Of a stretch of DNA of 64,000 bases, positions 51,597 to 62,514 are shown piece by piece (the first letter of the stretch is position 1; every line of letters begins with the position of its first letter). Source of the stretch: Nematopogon swammerdamellus (Eukaryota; Arthropoda; Insecta; Lepidoptera; Adelidae); contig OX336355.1 in assembly GCA_946902875.1 (NCBI GenBank), positions 14,913,347-14,977,346 of the forward strand. The letters run 5' to 3'. The notes beneath the pieces are model-generated. The model saw nothing but the letters and a program-made list of their open reading frames with translations. It was not told where the DNA came from and made no database searches. The translations under genes were made by a program, and so were the position numbers.

Positions 51597-53215
51597 ACCA
51601 TCTTAATATTATAAACGCGAAAGTTTGTAAATGAGTTGCGTTCAGGAAGACGATAAACCTACTCAAAGAAAATAAGTACCTAAGGGCGAGGCAGAAGGCC
51701 GAGCTGCGTTCGGGAAGAAGATAAACCTTCTTAAAGACAGTTAGTAACTGAGGGCGAGGCCGAAGGCCGAGCTGCGTTCGGGAAGACTATAAACCTTCTC
51801 GAAGAAAGTAAGTAATAAAGGGCGAGGCCGAGGGCCGAGCTGCGTTCAGGAAGACGATAAACTTTCTCGAAGACAGTAAGTAACTATGGGCGAGGCCGAA
51901 GGCCGATCTGCGTTCAGGAAGAGGATAAACCATCTTTAAGAAAGTAAGTAACCAAGGGCGAGGCCGAAGGCCGAGCTGCGTTCGGGAACCTAAACATTCT
52001 CGAAGAAAGTAAGTAACAACAGGCGAGGCCGAAGGCCGAGCTGCGTTCAGGAAGAGGATAAACTTTTTTGAAGACAGTAAGTAACTATGGGCGAGGCCGA
52101 AGGCCGAGCTGCGTTCAAGAAGAGGATAAACAATCTTTAAGAAAGTAAGCAACAAAGGGCGAGGCCGAAGGCCGAGCTGTGTTCAGGAAGAGGATAACCT
52201 TTTCGAAGAAAGTAAGGAACAGAGGGCGAGTCAGAAGATCGAGCTGCGTTCAGGAAGACCATAATCATCTCGAAGAAAGTAACTTCTTAGCTACTTATTT
52301 CGAAAAGGATTATCCTCTTCCTGAACGCATCGCGCCCTTCGGCCTCGCCCATAGTTACTTACTGTCTACGAGAAGGTTTATAGTCTTCCCGAACGCAGCT
52401 CGGCCTTCGGCCTCTCCCTTAGTTACTTACTGTTTACGAGAAGGTTTATAGTCTTCCCGAATGCAGCTCGGTCTTCGGCCTCGCCCTTTTTTAATTACTT
52501 TCTTAAAGATGGTTTATCCTCTTCATGAACGCAGCTCGGCCTTCGGCCTCTCCCATATACTTACTGTCTTCGAGATAGTTTATCATCTTCCTGAACGCAG
52601 CTCGGCCTTCGGCCTCGCCCTTTGTTACTTACTTTCTTCGAGAAGGTTTATAGTCTTCCCGAACGCAGCTCGGCCTTCGGCCTCGCCCTCAGTTACTTAC
52701 TTTCTTAAAGATGGTTTATCCTCTTCCTGAACGCAGCTCGGCCTTCGGCCTCGCCCATAGTTACTTACTGTCTTCGAAAAAGTTTATCGTCTTCCTGAAC
52801 TGAGCTCGGCCTTCGGCCTCGCCCTTTGTTACTTACTTTCTTCGAGAAGGTTTATAGTCTTCCCGAACGCAGCTCGGCCTTCGGCCTCGCCCTCAGTTAC
52901 TTACTTTCTTAAAGATGGTTTATGCTCTTCCTGAACGCAGCTCGGCCTTCGGCCTCGCCCATGGTTACTTACTGTCTTCGGGAAGGTTTATAGTCTTCCC
53001 GAACGCAGCTCGGCCTTCGGCCTCGCCCTCAGTTACTTACTTTCTTAAAGATGGTTCATCCTCTTCCTGAGCGCTGCTCGGCCTTCGGCCTCGCCCATAG
53101 TTGCTTACTTTCTTCGAGAAAGTTTGTCGTCTTCCTGAACGCAGCTCGGCCTTCGGCCTCGCCCTTTGTTACTTACTTTCTTCGAGTCGGTTTATCGTTT
53201 ACCTGAACCCAGCTT
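51597..53215. repeat. GC-rich minisatellite with a strand switch
   Basis: About 24 units of 60-70 bp sharing the core GGCCGAAGGCC or its complement. Units from about 51640 to 52290 read gaggccgaaggccgagctgcg. From about 52310 to 53210 they read cgcagctcggccttcggcctcg. The two halves are mutual reverse complements. The same units occur inside Helitrons A-D. It begins with ttaatattataaacgcgaaagtttg, common at transposon ends. Confidence 0.93.
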
Positions 53216-53349
53216 GCCCTTATGGACTATGGTACACATGTTAAAATTATAAAACAGTAAAACCTAAACAAACAAAACATGTAAAACGGATCTGCAAATA
53301 CTTTATCACGAAGTTATATCCCCAAAATAATTAAAATAAAAAATAAGTT

Positions 53350-53762
53350 CAAAAACTAAAACCCGACTACTGAAAAATCACGCTCTAAAAAGTATGAAAC
53401 AAGAAAATGTTCTCATCTGAAATTGTTATGTACAAACTATTCAATATTTTATCGTCTATTAAATAAACAACTTACACGTAATATATTTTAATGTATTTAA
53501 TAAATATTCATAGTGTTGTTCAGAGGATAGCCGTGGTCGTATGCCACCTACCCTATAGGGCAAAGTGGCATACGACCACGGCTATCCTCTGAACTACACT
53601 ATGAATATTTATTAAATACATTAAAATATATTACGTGTAAGTTGTTTATTTAATAGACGATAAAATATTGAATAGTTTGTACATAACAATTTCAGATGAG
53701 AACATTTTCTTGTTTCATACTTTTTAGAGCGTGATTTTTCAGTAGTCGGGTTTTAGTTTTTT
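53350..53762. repeat. 413-bp foldback palindrome
   Basis: Arms 53350-53547 and 53565-53762 (198 bp each) are nearly perfect reverse complements around a 17-nt loop that itself contains ccctataggg. No ORF. No clear target duplication seen. Confidence 0.93.
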
Positions 53763-53844
53763 ACAACTTTGAATATATTATTGTATGTTTGTTCTTAGCC
53801 ATCTACCAAATAGTCGTACGACGCGAGAGTCTAGAAATTACAAC

Positions 53845-53970
53845 AACAAGAGGGGCGTGAATCGGTACCTGTCAGGCCGGCATGGCATTCGCAACCCCCG
53901 CATACGACCGAATGTCCATGGGCGCCGTTAGACACCTCATGTGTGCCTCGGCGCCATATGTCAAGCTTAC
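53845..53970 (+). mobile_element. LINE 3'-end scrap
   Basis: caagaggggcgtgaatcgg ... ggccggcatggcattcgcaa ... gcctcggcgccatatg, same 3' block as 2240-2370 and (reversed) 30060-30180. Confidence 0.65.
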
Positions 53971-53994
53971 AATAAAACAAAAACGAACAACCTC

Positions 53995-54290
53995 AAAAAC
54001 AAAAAAAAGCAAATCGGTCCGCTTTTTTAAGAGAATATATTTTTTTATTACTTAGTTACCTACTTGCTTACAAACACAGCTAAGAAACATCCCGATTAAA
54101 CCAGCTTTTTAATAAAAAATACCGCATCCAAATCGGTCCATACGTTTGGGAGCTACGATGCCACAAACACACCCATACACACACACCCACACACGTTAAA
54201 CTTCGCTTAACACGTTAAACTTCGCTTAACACGTTAAACTTCGTTAAACACCCCTCCTCCGTTTGCGTCGGGTATTAAAATCGGTCAAGT
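53995..54290 (+). repeat. transposon 3'-end repeat (sibling of 49905)
   Basis: Same blocks as 49905-50195 (gggagctacgatgccac, CACA tract). The gttaaacttcgcttaacac motif is locally tandem (three copies near 54195-54245). Confidence 0.65.
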
Positions 54291-55680
54291 GTGATTTTTA
54301 GTTCCTAGATCCGTTACAGGGGTCGGCAACGTTTTACTATAGGAGGGCCATAATTGTTACCAGAGGATCAGTGCGGGCCGCATCAAATCTTCATAAGTAC
54401 ATACAATTTTAAAATTAAAAAAAACTATTTAAAGAAATATAAAAACCGCCTTCAAAAATGTATGAAATAAAAAAAAATCATGCATCATTTTTGCTTGCTT
54501 TAGCACCGCCTTCAACTCTAGGGTTAGATTTTTTTTTTATTTCATAAATTTTTGAGGGCGGTTTTTATATTTTTTTAAATAGTTTTTTTTTTGTAATGTT
54601 TTGCGGCTTCGGCCTCGCGATTCCGCCTCGCTTTCCAATCCGATCTTGACCAAATTGAAATGGGACCACACGGGAAGCACCAGCTTTCAAATAAAAAAAG
54701 AATCATCAAAATCGGTTAACCCAATCGAAAGTTCTGAGGTAACAAACATAAAAAAAAATAAAATACAGTCGAATTAAGAACCTACTCCTTTTTTTGAAGT
54801 TGGTTAATAAAACGCATTGGTGCATTTTTAATCATATTTATTTGAGTTCAAGTTATATATTTCAATGAAATATTACTATAAAAAACTGTCAAAATCTTAA
54901 TATGCGATTTCTGCGGCTGCATTTCACTTGCAAGTTTTGGAATATCTGCTTGCATCTTCGACGTAGAAAAGCGCAGTATCGCATCTAAATGTGCATCAGT
55001 TAATCGGGAACAATGCTTATTTTTTGTAAGCCAACGCGTTCGTGAATGCCACAGATTTCAGTTTAGGCGAGAAATAAAAATAAAAAAAAATTTCTTTTTA
55101 AGTTTAGGGCTTTAGCCGTATTCGGAGATGTCAGCACCATGGTGACTTTTAAAATATTTAATTCCGAATGATAAGACCTTTATTTACAAAAAATTCGGAG
55201 TTTTTCCCAGTGGTCAGTCTGATGGTTAGACTAGTCTGGCCAACGGGAATTTTTTTTCCCGTTGGTTAGATTCGCGGGCCGCAAGGAGGACGCTCGCGGG
55301 CCGCATGCGGCCCGCGGGCCGCGGGTTGCCGACCGCTGCGTTACACCATAATACCTGTCAAAAAATTAAAAAACCATATTCGTATCTATATTTTGTCTTT
55401 CTATAATAATGCAAATACCTGTGGCGCCATATATTATTCAGTAGCGTGTACTAATCGATTCTTATCACGTTTCTTGTATGGGGCAGCCCCTTAATTTTTT
55501 TTAATAATTGTTGGCACATCCGCCATGGTAACACATATTCTGTGAAAATTTCAACCGGCTACCTATTACGGCTCAAACGATACAGCCACATAACACCTAC
55601 ACAGCCCTAGGACGGGCGGACGGACAGACAGACAGACAGACGGTGCGTAGGGTTGGTAATATGTTTCCGTATAGATACAT
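54290..55680 (-). repeat. GTTCCG-family repeat split by a MITE
   Basis: aaaatcggtcaagtgtgatttttagttcc lies left of the MITE. The tctatattttgtctttc, caaccggctacctattacgg, (GACA)n and tttccgtatag blocks continue right of it at 55339-55680. Colinear with 3300-3700. Confidence 0.65.
54317..55338. mobile_element. hAT-like MITE (CAGGGGTCGGCAAC ends)
   Basis: Ends CAGGGGTCGGCAAC and GTTGCCGACCGCTG. The short direct repeat CGTTA flanks both ends, but a full 8-bp duplication is not clear. Subterminal agggccata/gggccgca motifs and an inner inverted repeat around 54440-54590 (cgccttcaaaaatgtatg versus aaatttttgagggcgg). No transposase ORF. About 1 kb. Confidence 0.7.
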
Positions 55681-56008
55681 ACATACATATCGCACAACTG
55701 GATCCCGGCAATCGAGGTAATCAGAGTAATCGGTGTTGTGCTGCAAGAACTCTGGTAAATTACAGCACAACACCGACCACCACGTTTCGCAAAGTATCCG
55801 AACAAGATTCAATCAATCAAACAGCAAGTAAGGCACGAAGACCCACCTCCTGCATGACTCGGTGGAAGTACCGTGCCAAGGTCAGCGGTGGCGAGCCCGT
55901 CGCCCTTTAGCACGGCATCTTGTCCTTATCCCTTAGTCGCCTTTTACGACATGCATGGGTAGAGATGCAGTGGGGCGATTCTTTTTAAGTACCGGCCCCA
56001 CACGGTAG
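55675..56008 (-). repeat. family X, near full length
   Basis: Reverse complement with (ATAC)n first, hairpin cggtgttgtgctg ... cagcacaacaccg, and the ccggccccacacggta end. Confidence 0.82.
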
Positions 56009-56039
56009 ATATGGAACCGTAAAAACACGAAAAATAGTT

Positions 56040-56285
56040 GTAGATCTGACTACCCCAGAGAAAAATACGTGTAATGTTATGCATGTATAAGTATGTATTT
56101 ATTCATAATCATTTGCAATTTTTCCATTTTGCATTTTAATTTGGCATTTTGCAATTTTTTGAACGAGACCCTAATGCTTTCAACCACTGTAACCGGACGA
56201 AAGGTAGAAAAATGCAAATCGAAAATCATTGGAAAAAATACATCCCGACCAGGATTCGAACCTGGGTCTCTGGCTTGAGCCGCCA
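56040..56285 (-). mobile_element. SINE3 copy
   Basis: Reverse complement of 48995-49190, with the tRNA-like head near 56240-56285 (ggattcgaacc is a B box). Confidence 0.75.
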
Positions 56286-56334
56286 ACCGCCAAGCAAAAT
56301 TTGGAGATTATATGTAACGGCCCGGTGGAATCGC

Positions 56335-56418
56335 GTTGGGGGCTCAAGCCAGAGACCCAGGTTCGATTCCTGGTCGGGATGTATTTTTTTCAATGATTTT
56401 GGATTTGCATTTTTCTAA
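56335..56418 (+). mobile_element. SINE3 head fragment, inverted relative to its neighbour
   Basis: ctcaagccagagacccaggttcgattcctggtcggg then atgattttggatttgc. With 56040-56285 it forms a head-to-head inverted pair about 50 bp apart. 56419-56799 holds an unrecognised GC-moderate stretch with no supported gene. Confidence 0.65.
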
Positions 56419-56799
56419 TATATATAAAGCGAGTACGTGCTTAGTACTAACACATAAACATAAAATATTATTAAAAAAAGAAAGGTTACTATTTTTGTAT
56501 CTAAGATAAGAAGAAAGAAGTGCCTGCTCGCGCTCCGTTACAAAAGAACTGTGTTCCCCCAGTCCCTGTTCTACAGCCTGGAACAGCTCCCTCGCATCTG
56601 CTTCTTATGCTAGCCGTGCTAGATATCTGTGGTCCTGGAGAGTCGCTGATGGTGGAAGGATTGGCGCCGTGCTGTCTGATCCAGATCCATCCTTCGAGAA
56701 TTCCAGGTTGTCTGTGCGCAGCGTTAATTTCCCGCCGCTTCATAATGATAATATCTACGGTGGTTGGTATGTCGGATATCGTCTAGTCTAGTGTCTAGT

Positions 56800-57270
56800 G
56801 TTCTCCTCTAGTCTAGAATAATCAGCAATCCAAAAAAAAGTCTCCGATACGGTACCTTCTCGAGGTAACTAACTAAATTAAGATCTGAGAATTTCTCCGA
56901 TACGGTACCTTCTCGAGGTAACTAACTAAATCAAGATCTGAGAATGTCTCCGATACGGTACCTTCTCGAGGTAACTAACTAAATTAAGATCTGAGAATGT
57001 CTCCGATACGGTACCTTCTCGAGGTAACTAACTAAATTAAGATCTGAGAATGTCTCCGATACGGTACCTTCTCGAGGTAAGTAACTAAATTAAGATCTGA
57101 GAATGTCTCCGATACGGTACATTCTCGAGGTAACTAACTAAATCAAGATCTGAGAATGTCTCCGATACGGTACCTACTCGAGGTAACTAACTAAATTAAG
57201 ATCTGAAAATGTGTTCTGACTGACCACTCTCTGACTCAACCGCCAATATCAGATTGCAAAAAAAAAAACG
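56800..57270 (+). mobile_element. SINE2 3' part expanded by a 53-bp tandem repeat
   Basis: Begins like SINE2 (ctcctctagtctagaataatcagcaatcc) and ends like it (ctgactcaaccgccaatatcagattgc, A-run). In the middle, seven units of 53 bp start at 56842, 56895, 56948, 57001, 57054, 57107 and 57160. Each contains ggtaccttctcgaggtaact and agatctgaga. Confidence 0.88.
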
Positions 57271-57581
57271 AACCTGTTCCATTCTCAAATGCTTTCTTTT
57301 GAAATGAATGAAACAATTGTTTCTAAGTGGCATGAGTTTGACACGTTCGTATGTGAGTTTTTAAATATAGATGGCGTTATTGGCGTTCGAGATCATAGTT
57401 TTTGTATGAAATTGTTCCCAATGCCCACTTTATATTTTTTTTTCATGGAAACTTTTATTACATGTGTCATATCACAGAACAACGATCGGGCCACACCGCC
57501 CGGAGGGCGACAAGACCGGAATTTTTTGCTCTGTGTGTCATATCCCCTTCCCCTATTCCCTTTCTTCATTAGATAAATCAT

Positions 57582-57871
57582 AGCCGACTATCATTGTCTC
57601 CCTCTACGGAGACAAGCCATGCTGCATCGTCATAGCCCCACTGCGACGTTGCTATCGCTTACTCGCTCTCGCTTGCCTACCGATGACAGGAGCGAGAGAG
57701 AAATATGAAATCGCTCACCCTTCATCGGGCGACCGTCGCAATCTTCGTGTTTCGCTCTCACTCCTGTCATCGGTAGGCAAGCGAGAGCGAGTAAGCGATA
57801 GCAACGTCGCAGTGGGGCTATGACGATGCAGCATGGCTTGTCTCCGTAGAGGGAGACAATGAAAGTCGGCT
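57582..57871. repeat. 290-bp foldback palindrome
   Basis: Arms 57582-57698 and 57755-57871 (about 117 bp) pair with about two mismatches around a 56-nt loop. GC-richer than its flanks. No target duplication identified. 57271-57581 and 57872-58194 show no supported gene. Confidence 0.9.
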
Positions 57872-58194
57872 CTGGATAAATGCAAAGCGGAAAACGACGA
57901 GAAAAAAAAATTTCTCTTCATTTTCGGCTTCTGTCTAATGAAGAATCGACTTATTTATAGGTCGGCGTGTTGGCGCGGTCCTGAGAAAGTGTGCAATATT
58001 TGTGATACTACAGCGGAAGACTGACCCTGGCACCTCCTATGAGGTCAGATTTACATGCCACGCGAAAACTGATTTTTTCAAGGAGTTAAAATTAGTTTTC
58101 GTTTTGATTAAAATTAAAATAAAAATGTTAACCGTTTAACTCAATTGGTACTAACACATGGTTTTGATTTCTGACGGGTACCGTTTTTTTTTCT

Positions 58195-58320
58195 TAGTCT
58201 TGGTAGCTCAATGGTGCGATAAGTCGACTGTCGTTCGTAATAATAAATTAAGCACCTCTGGGCGCAGTCAGAACTTGGATGAGTGACCGTTTGACCGTTG
58301 GGCTGACCATGGTCCACCAC
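58195..58320 (+). mobile_element. degenerate SINE1 head
   Basis: ttggtagctcaatggtgcg, ttaagcacctctgggcgcagtcag, cttggatgagtgaccg match the tRNA and 5S-like parts of the SINE1 head with many changes and a short insert. Confidence 0.65.
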
Positions 58321-58411
58321 GGAAAATATTTTTAATTTGCCAAATAAACATAAACTAAATATAACATAATGTAATTATAGTACGAGATATTATAATAATA
58401 TAATTATTAAG

Positions 58412-58490
58412 ACCAAAGCACATGCTCCTACCAGCCAATATCACCCCTGAGATGGCAGGTGCCATACCGGAGACTTACCTTTGGATATTC
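58412..58490 (-). mobile_element. SINE2 3' scrap
   Basis: ctaccagccaatatcaccc ... ggtgccataccggagac, reverse complement of the SINE2 3' domain. Confidence 0.65.
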
Positions 58491-58533
58491 AGTTTCCCAA
58501 TTGTTTTTTGGTACCTAATTTTACGCGATCTCA

Positions 58534-59086
58534 CAAGGGCGTAGTCAGGTACAGGCAGGGGGGGGGGGGGCGCTGCCCCCCTCTAGCAGGACATGGGTAA
58601 GTGCTCGGAGTGCTCCCGAACCGAATTAAAAAAATCATCATTCAAAAATCGCAGTCCAATGTTAAATATTGTCATTGGTTGATTTTAAAGAAAAATCACA
58701 AAGTTTCTGCCAATAATGCCATTTAGAATTCTCCGTTTATGGAGCCGAACTATGGTATAAATTTATGGAATGACAAGAAAATACCTCGATCTACCAAGAA
58801 TATTGATTGTGATAAATTGAAAAATACAAAATACAAATACTAATTAAAAATTGCTTGAGAGGGCATATCTTGGAAACTACTGATCCACGACTACTCAACT
58901 CATCCGCTGGAGGAAATGATAGGCCTCGACGAGATATTTTTTTTATTTTTAAGGTATTACTGAAAATTGAGATTATTTACTTAATAAAATAAAATAAATA
59001 TTTGTTTCCATTAAGTAATAAAGGTATTTACCTATTAGTTTTACCTTGTCTGCCCCCCTCTGAACAAAATCCTGGCTACGCCCTTG
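58534..59086. mobile_element. hAT-type MITE (CAAGGGCGTAG ends)
   Basis: Ends CAAGGGCGTAGTCAGG and CCTGGCTACGCCCTTG with an 8-bp duplication (cgatctca 58526-58533, cgatctta 59087-59094, one mismatch). A G/C run follows the left end. The inside includes a block (ggcatatcttggaaactactg...) seen again near 61795 and 62320. Confidence 0.88.
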
Positions 59087-59148
59087 CGATCTTACTATGG
59101 TTTGACCAGAACTTTAGTGAGATCATTATTATTGTCTTCCTATGGGCG

Positions 59149-59480
59149 TGTGGGGCCGGTACTTAAAAAGAATAGCCCCACTGCATCTCTCCCCGTGCAT
59201 GTCGTAAGAGGCGACTAAGGGATAAGGACAAGATACTGCGCTAAAGGGCGACAGGCTAGCCACTTCTCACCTTGGCGCAGTCCTTCCACCTAGTCATGCA
59301 GCAGGTGGGTTCTTCGTGTCTTACTTGCTGCTTGATACCTAGTTGTCTTGTCCGTATACTGTGCTAGACGTGGTGGTCGGTGTTGTGCTGTAATTTACCA
59401 GAGTCCTTATAGCACAACACCGATTACTCTGCTTACCCTGATTGTTGGGATAAAGCGTGTGATAAGTATGTATGGGCGTG
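59149..59480 (+). repeat. family X, near full length
   Basis: gtgtggggccggtacttaaaaag to gcgtgtgataagtatgtatg, with hairpin cggtgttgtgctg ... tagcacaacaccg. 59500-59844 holds a tRNA-like scrap near 59585-59620 and nothing else recognised. Confidence 0.82.
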
Positions 59481-59844
59481 TCCTTGCGTTAGTAACATTT
59501 AACTAAGTCAATGCTTTAGGATAGATAGAACATCTTCATAGCCTCTTCTTGCAAATGTACCCCAGTAAACCACGGACTTTCGTTTGAAAGGCCGGAGCCT
59601 CAACCACTAGGCCGCCCCGTCTAACAACAGCCTCGTTGTTATTGATGTCCTTGAGACTTTCTAAGTAAATACTTAAACAAAAAATATGCGAACAAAGCAG
59701 ACTTTAACCGCTATTTTCCGCGAGATTCAAATCAAATATATATATTTAAACAAAACGCACGTGACACACCCGCTCTCTGTAAATATTCTTATTTCTGTCA
59801 ATACGATGGACTAAAAGCGAGACCAATTTTTTGCTCTAAGTATA

Positions 59845-60350
59845 CAGTGTGACTGGAAATTCGATATATTCCATGAAAGGGGTTATACTAGAGGTTATTT
59901 GGAACAATTTAACCACCATCAACAGGTTTTTTTTTTCATTAAAAAAAATTTTTTTTAATGAAAATTTACATAAAAATTAATAATATTGTCATTTTAGACC
60001 TTTTATTTTTGAGATAATGAAAATTTTGGACCGATATTTTTATTTGAAATTATGTTTAGCTTACCAGCTTTCAGAAAAATATCAATGGAGTACCCAAAAA
60101 TAAGGATATTTTTTTACAACTTTTTTCGATTACAAGTCAGAAATTAAAAAAAATCTTAAAACCCCGATTATCTCGGAAACCGCTCATTTCCGACCCCCAG
60201 TTGATGGAACTTAAATTGTTCCAAATAACCTCTAGTTACTAGAATTTTATTTCGAACAATTTAAGTTTAGTCTAGTGTAGTGGTGTAGTAGTGTATTTAA
60301 AGTCTAGTATAACCCCTTTCAAGGAATAGATCGAACTTCCAGTCACCCTG
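59845..60350. mobile_element. MITE with TA target duplication (Tc1/mariner-like)
   Basis: Ends CAGTGTGACTGGAAATTCG and CGAACTTCCAGTCACCCTG, flanked by TA on both sides. A second inverted pair inside (gaggttatttggaacaattt versus aaattgttccaaataacctc) brings the inner parts together. No ORF. 506 bp. Confidence 0.78.
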
Positions 60351-60483
60351 TACACCTGGCTTGATTATGCTTAACTGCATATCAAAATGCTACCAACTTG
60401 TTGAAATACACAATGTAAAATACATCCGTCCGTTAAGTAAAAGGGTCTCTCTAATCCACAGGGTTTCCATTTTGCTTTTTATA

Positions 60484-60840
60484 GGGTTCCGTATCCGTCG
60501 TACGGGACCCTATTACTAAGCCTACGCCATCTGTCTGTCTGTCCGTCTGTCTGTCCGAGGGCTGTATCTGTTGAACCGTAATAGGTAGCCCGTTGAATTT
60601 TTCACAGAATATGTGTTATTATTATATCATGGCCTATATAACAACAAATAATAAAAATTAGAAAAAGTAAAAAATTCACGGGGTCCCCATAGAAGAAACT
60701 AAAAAGTGTATGCGCGCCATCTACCGAAGAGAGAATGAAGCATTTTAACTAATATATAGATGGCGTGAGTGGCGCTGACCATGATATTGCGATACGAAAC
60801 CCTCGGTGCGCGAGTTCGGCTCGCACTTGGCCGGTTTTTT
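60484..60840 (+). repeat. GTTCCG-family repeat
   Basis: agggttccgtatccgtcgtacgggaccctattactaag, (TCTG)n, ttgaaccgtaataggtagccc, end gctcgcacttggccggtttt. Colinear with 36252-36650. Confidence 0.82.
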
Positions 60841-60849
60841 TATGCCATC

Positions 60850-61015
60850 TTACATACATAAATACCGCTGCATCCCGACAATCGGGACAAGCAGAGTACT
60901 CGGTGTGCTGCTGCTATTATTACTCTTGTTAAATTACAGCCCAACATGCTGCATGCAGTAGGGCTAATCTTTTTATGTACCGACCGTCACAGAAAAAAAA
61001 TATCTTGGATCTTTT
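60850..61015 (-). repeat. family X fragment
   Basis: catacataaataccgctgcatcccgacaatcggg, a damaged hairpin region, then agtagggctaatctttttatgtaccg. Confidence 0.6.
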
Positions 61016-61034
61016 GACGTGAATTTTATGAAAC

Positions 61035-61423
61035 GTCAGCCTCGATAGCTCAGTGGTGCAGACAGTCAACTGTCGCTATTGAATGTTAAGCAACGCTGGG
61101 TGCGGTCAGTACTTGGATGGGTGACCGCTGACCGTTGGAGGCTGACCGAGGTTCGGATTCCTTGTAAAACTGTAGGTCCCTTCCCTCCTAATCTTACTTG
61201 GTGGTAGGGTTTAACCCGCCCGGGTTGGTACCACCGCACTGAATGAAACGTCGGTTGAAACGGCTATGTAAATAGTTTGTGTTTTCCGACCAGTTCAGTG
61301 TAGCCGGCACGATCAAAGGGGGAAGCACTGACATGGCACCTAGTTCACCCGGTGTTATGGGCTGACATCACGGACGTTGTAGGTGACGTAGCCAACCGTG
61401 TCAGTTTCCATAAAAATAAAAAA
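61035..61423 (+). mobile_element. full-length SINE1 (best copy)
   Basis: GTCAGCCTC start; A-box-like ATAGCTCAGTGGTGCAG; 5S-like gttaagcaacgctgggtgcgg and gtacttggatgggtgaccg; GAGGCTGAC at 61139-61147; B-box-like GAGGTTCGGATTCC; shared central block; 3' domain; A-rich tail. A direct repeat AAACGTC sits at 61031-61037 and 61424-61430, though its last bases overlap the SINE start. Confidence 0.9.
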
Positions 61424-61459
61424 AAACGTCTTTATCCTGCGGCCGGAGGGTTTTTTACA

Positions 61460-62050
61460 AAAAGTTGCGTCACGAAAATGATGTACTTTTGGCGACTTAG
61501 ATCTCGAAAACTATAAGAGTTACAGGAACGTGAGGTGTATCATTCATCCTAAAGGCAGTTCTTCCGACTTGCTAAGACGACATACCCGAGAGTCGTACAT
61601 CTAGCCCTTCTATAAATATGGCCCTGACAAAAAAGGCTTCGGAAATCAATAAATGCTTATAACTGCTGAACTACTGGACAGATCGACGTGCAATTCGTTT
61701 CTTTTCGTAGAAAAAAATACTCTTTTTTAAATAGTGTTTTTTTTTTCCAAATCGGTTCAGCCGTTTCGGAAAAAAAAGGAAAAAGTGTTTGAGAGGGCAT
61801 ATCTCGGAGACTAATGATCCACGACTACTCATCCGCTGGAGAAAATGATAGGCCTCGACGAGATTGAAAAATTTTTTTTTGTTCTTTTTTTTTACATAAC
61901 ATTGCGTTGTCTTCGGAATTGAACCAACACAAAAAATTTGAACTTCGTAGGCTAAGAGGAAGTGGTTCTAATTTGGCTTCCAAGAATTGACCCACACATA
62001 CTAACAAACCTACATACAGGGCAAGTTAAATAAACGCTTGTAAAATATTT
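61460..62050. other. TE-like unclassified stretch
   Basis: Contains aatcggttcagccgtttcgg, common near transposon 3' ends, and the block tatctcggagactaatgatccacg shared with the MITE at 58534-59086. No coding feature supported. Confidence 0.4.
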
Positions 62051-62117
62051 TTAACCTACATTTAATTTTTTTATTTTTTTATTTATTTATAAATTTTTAT
62101 TTTTTATTATTTTTTTT

Positions 62118-62290
62118 TTATGGAAACTGACACGGTTGGCTACATCACCTACAACGTCCGTGATGTCAGCCCATAACACCGGGTGAACTAGGTGCCATGT
62201 CAGTGCTTCCCCCTTTGATCGTGCCGGCTACACTGAACTGGTCGGAAAACGCAAACTATTTACATAGTCGTTTGGACCGACACGTTTCAT
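62118..62290 (-). mobile_element. SINE1 3' part
   Basis: Reverse complement from atggaaactgacacggttgg to gaccgacacgtttcattca. Head and central block missing. Confidence 0.78.
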
Positions 62291-62514
62291 TCAATTGCTC
62301 TCTAATAAAATTATACTACTGATCCACGACTACTCATCCGATGGAGGAATTGATAGGCCTCGAAAGGTTTTTTTTCCGAAAACTACTGCTCCAAAAATAC
62401 TCGTGTGGTGGGACAAGCAAGGATAGGTATCGATGAGATCTGCATCAAATTCATGAATCTGCGGCCGTGTCTCCGACACAGCCTAGTCGCTTTTTGTTAT
62501 ATGAGGCCGAACTC

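Noticed and set aside
51597..53215. CRISPR-like array of regular repeats
   Set aside because: Units vary in length and sequence, have no unique spacers, flip strand and occur in Helitrons. It is a eukaryotic minisatellite.
54317..55338. Firm 8-bp hAT target duplication for this MITE
   Set aside because: Only CGTTA (5 bp) matches on both sides, so the class rests on the terminal sequences.
59585..59620. tRNA gene on the minus strand (ggcctagtggttgagg)
   Set aside because: Only an A-box-like part is convincing. The B box is degenerate and no acceptor stem forms.
61080..61135. Possible 5S rRNA gene fragment
   Set aside because: The same 5S-like stretch appears in several dispersed copies with identical SINE flanks, so it is part of SINE1.
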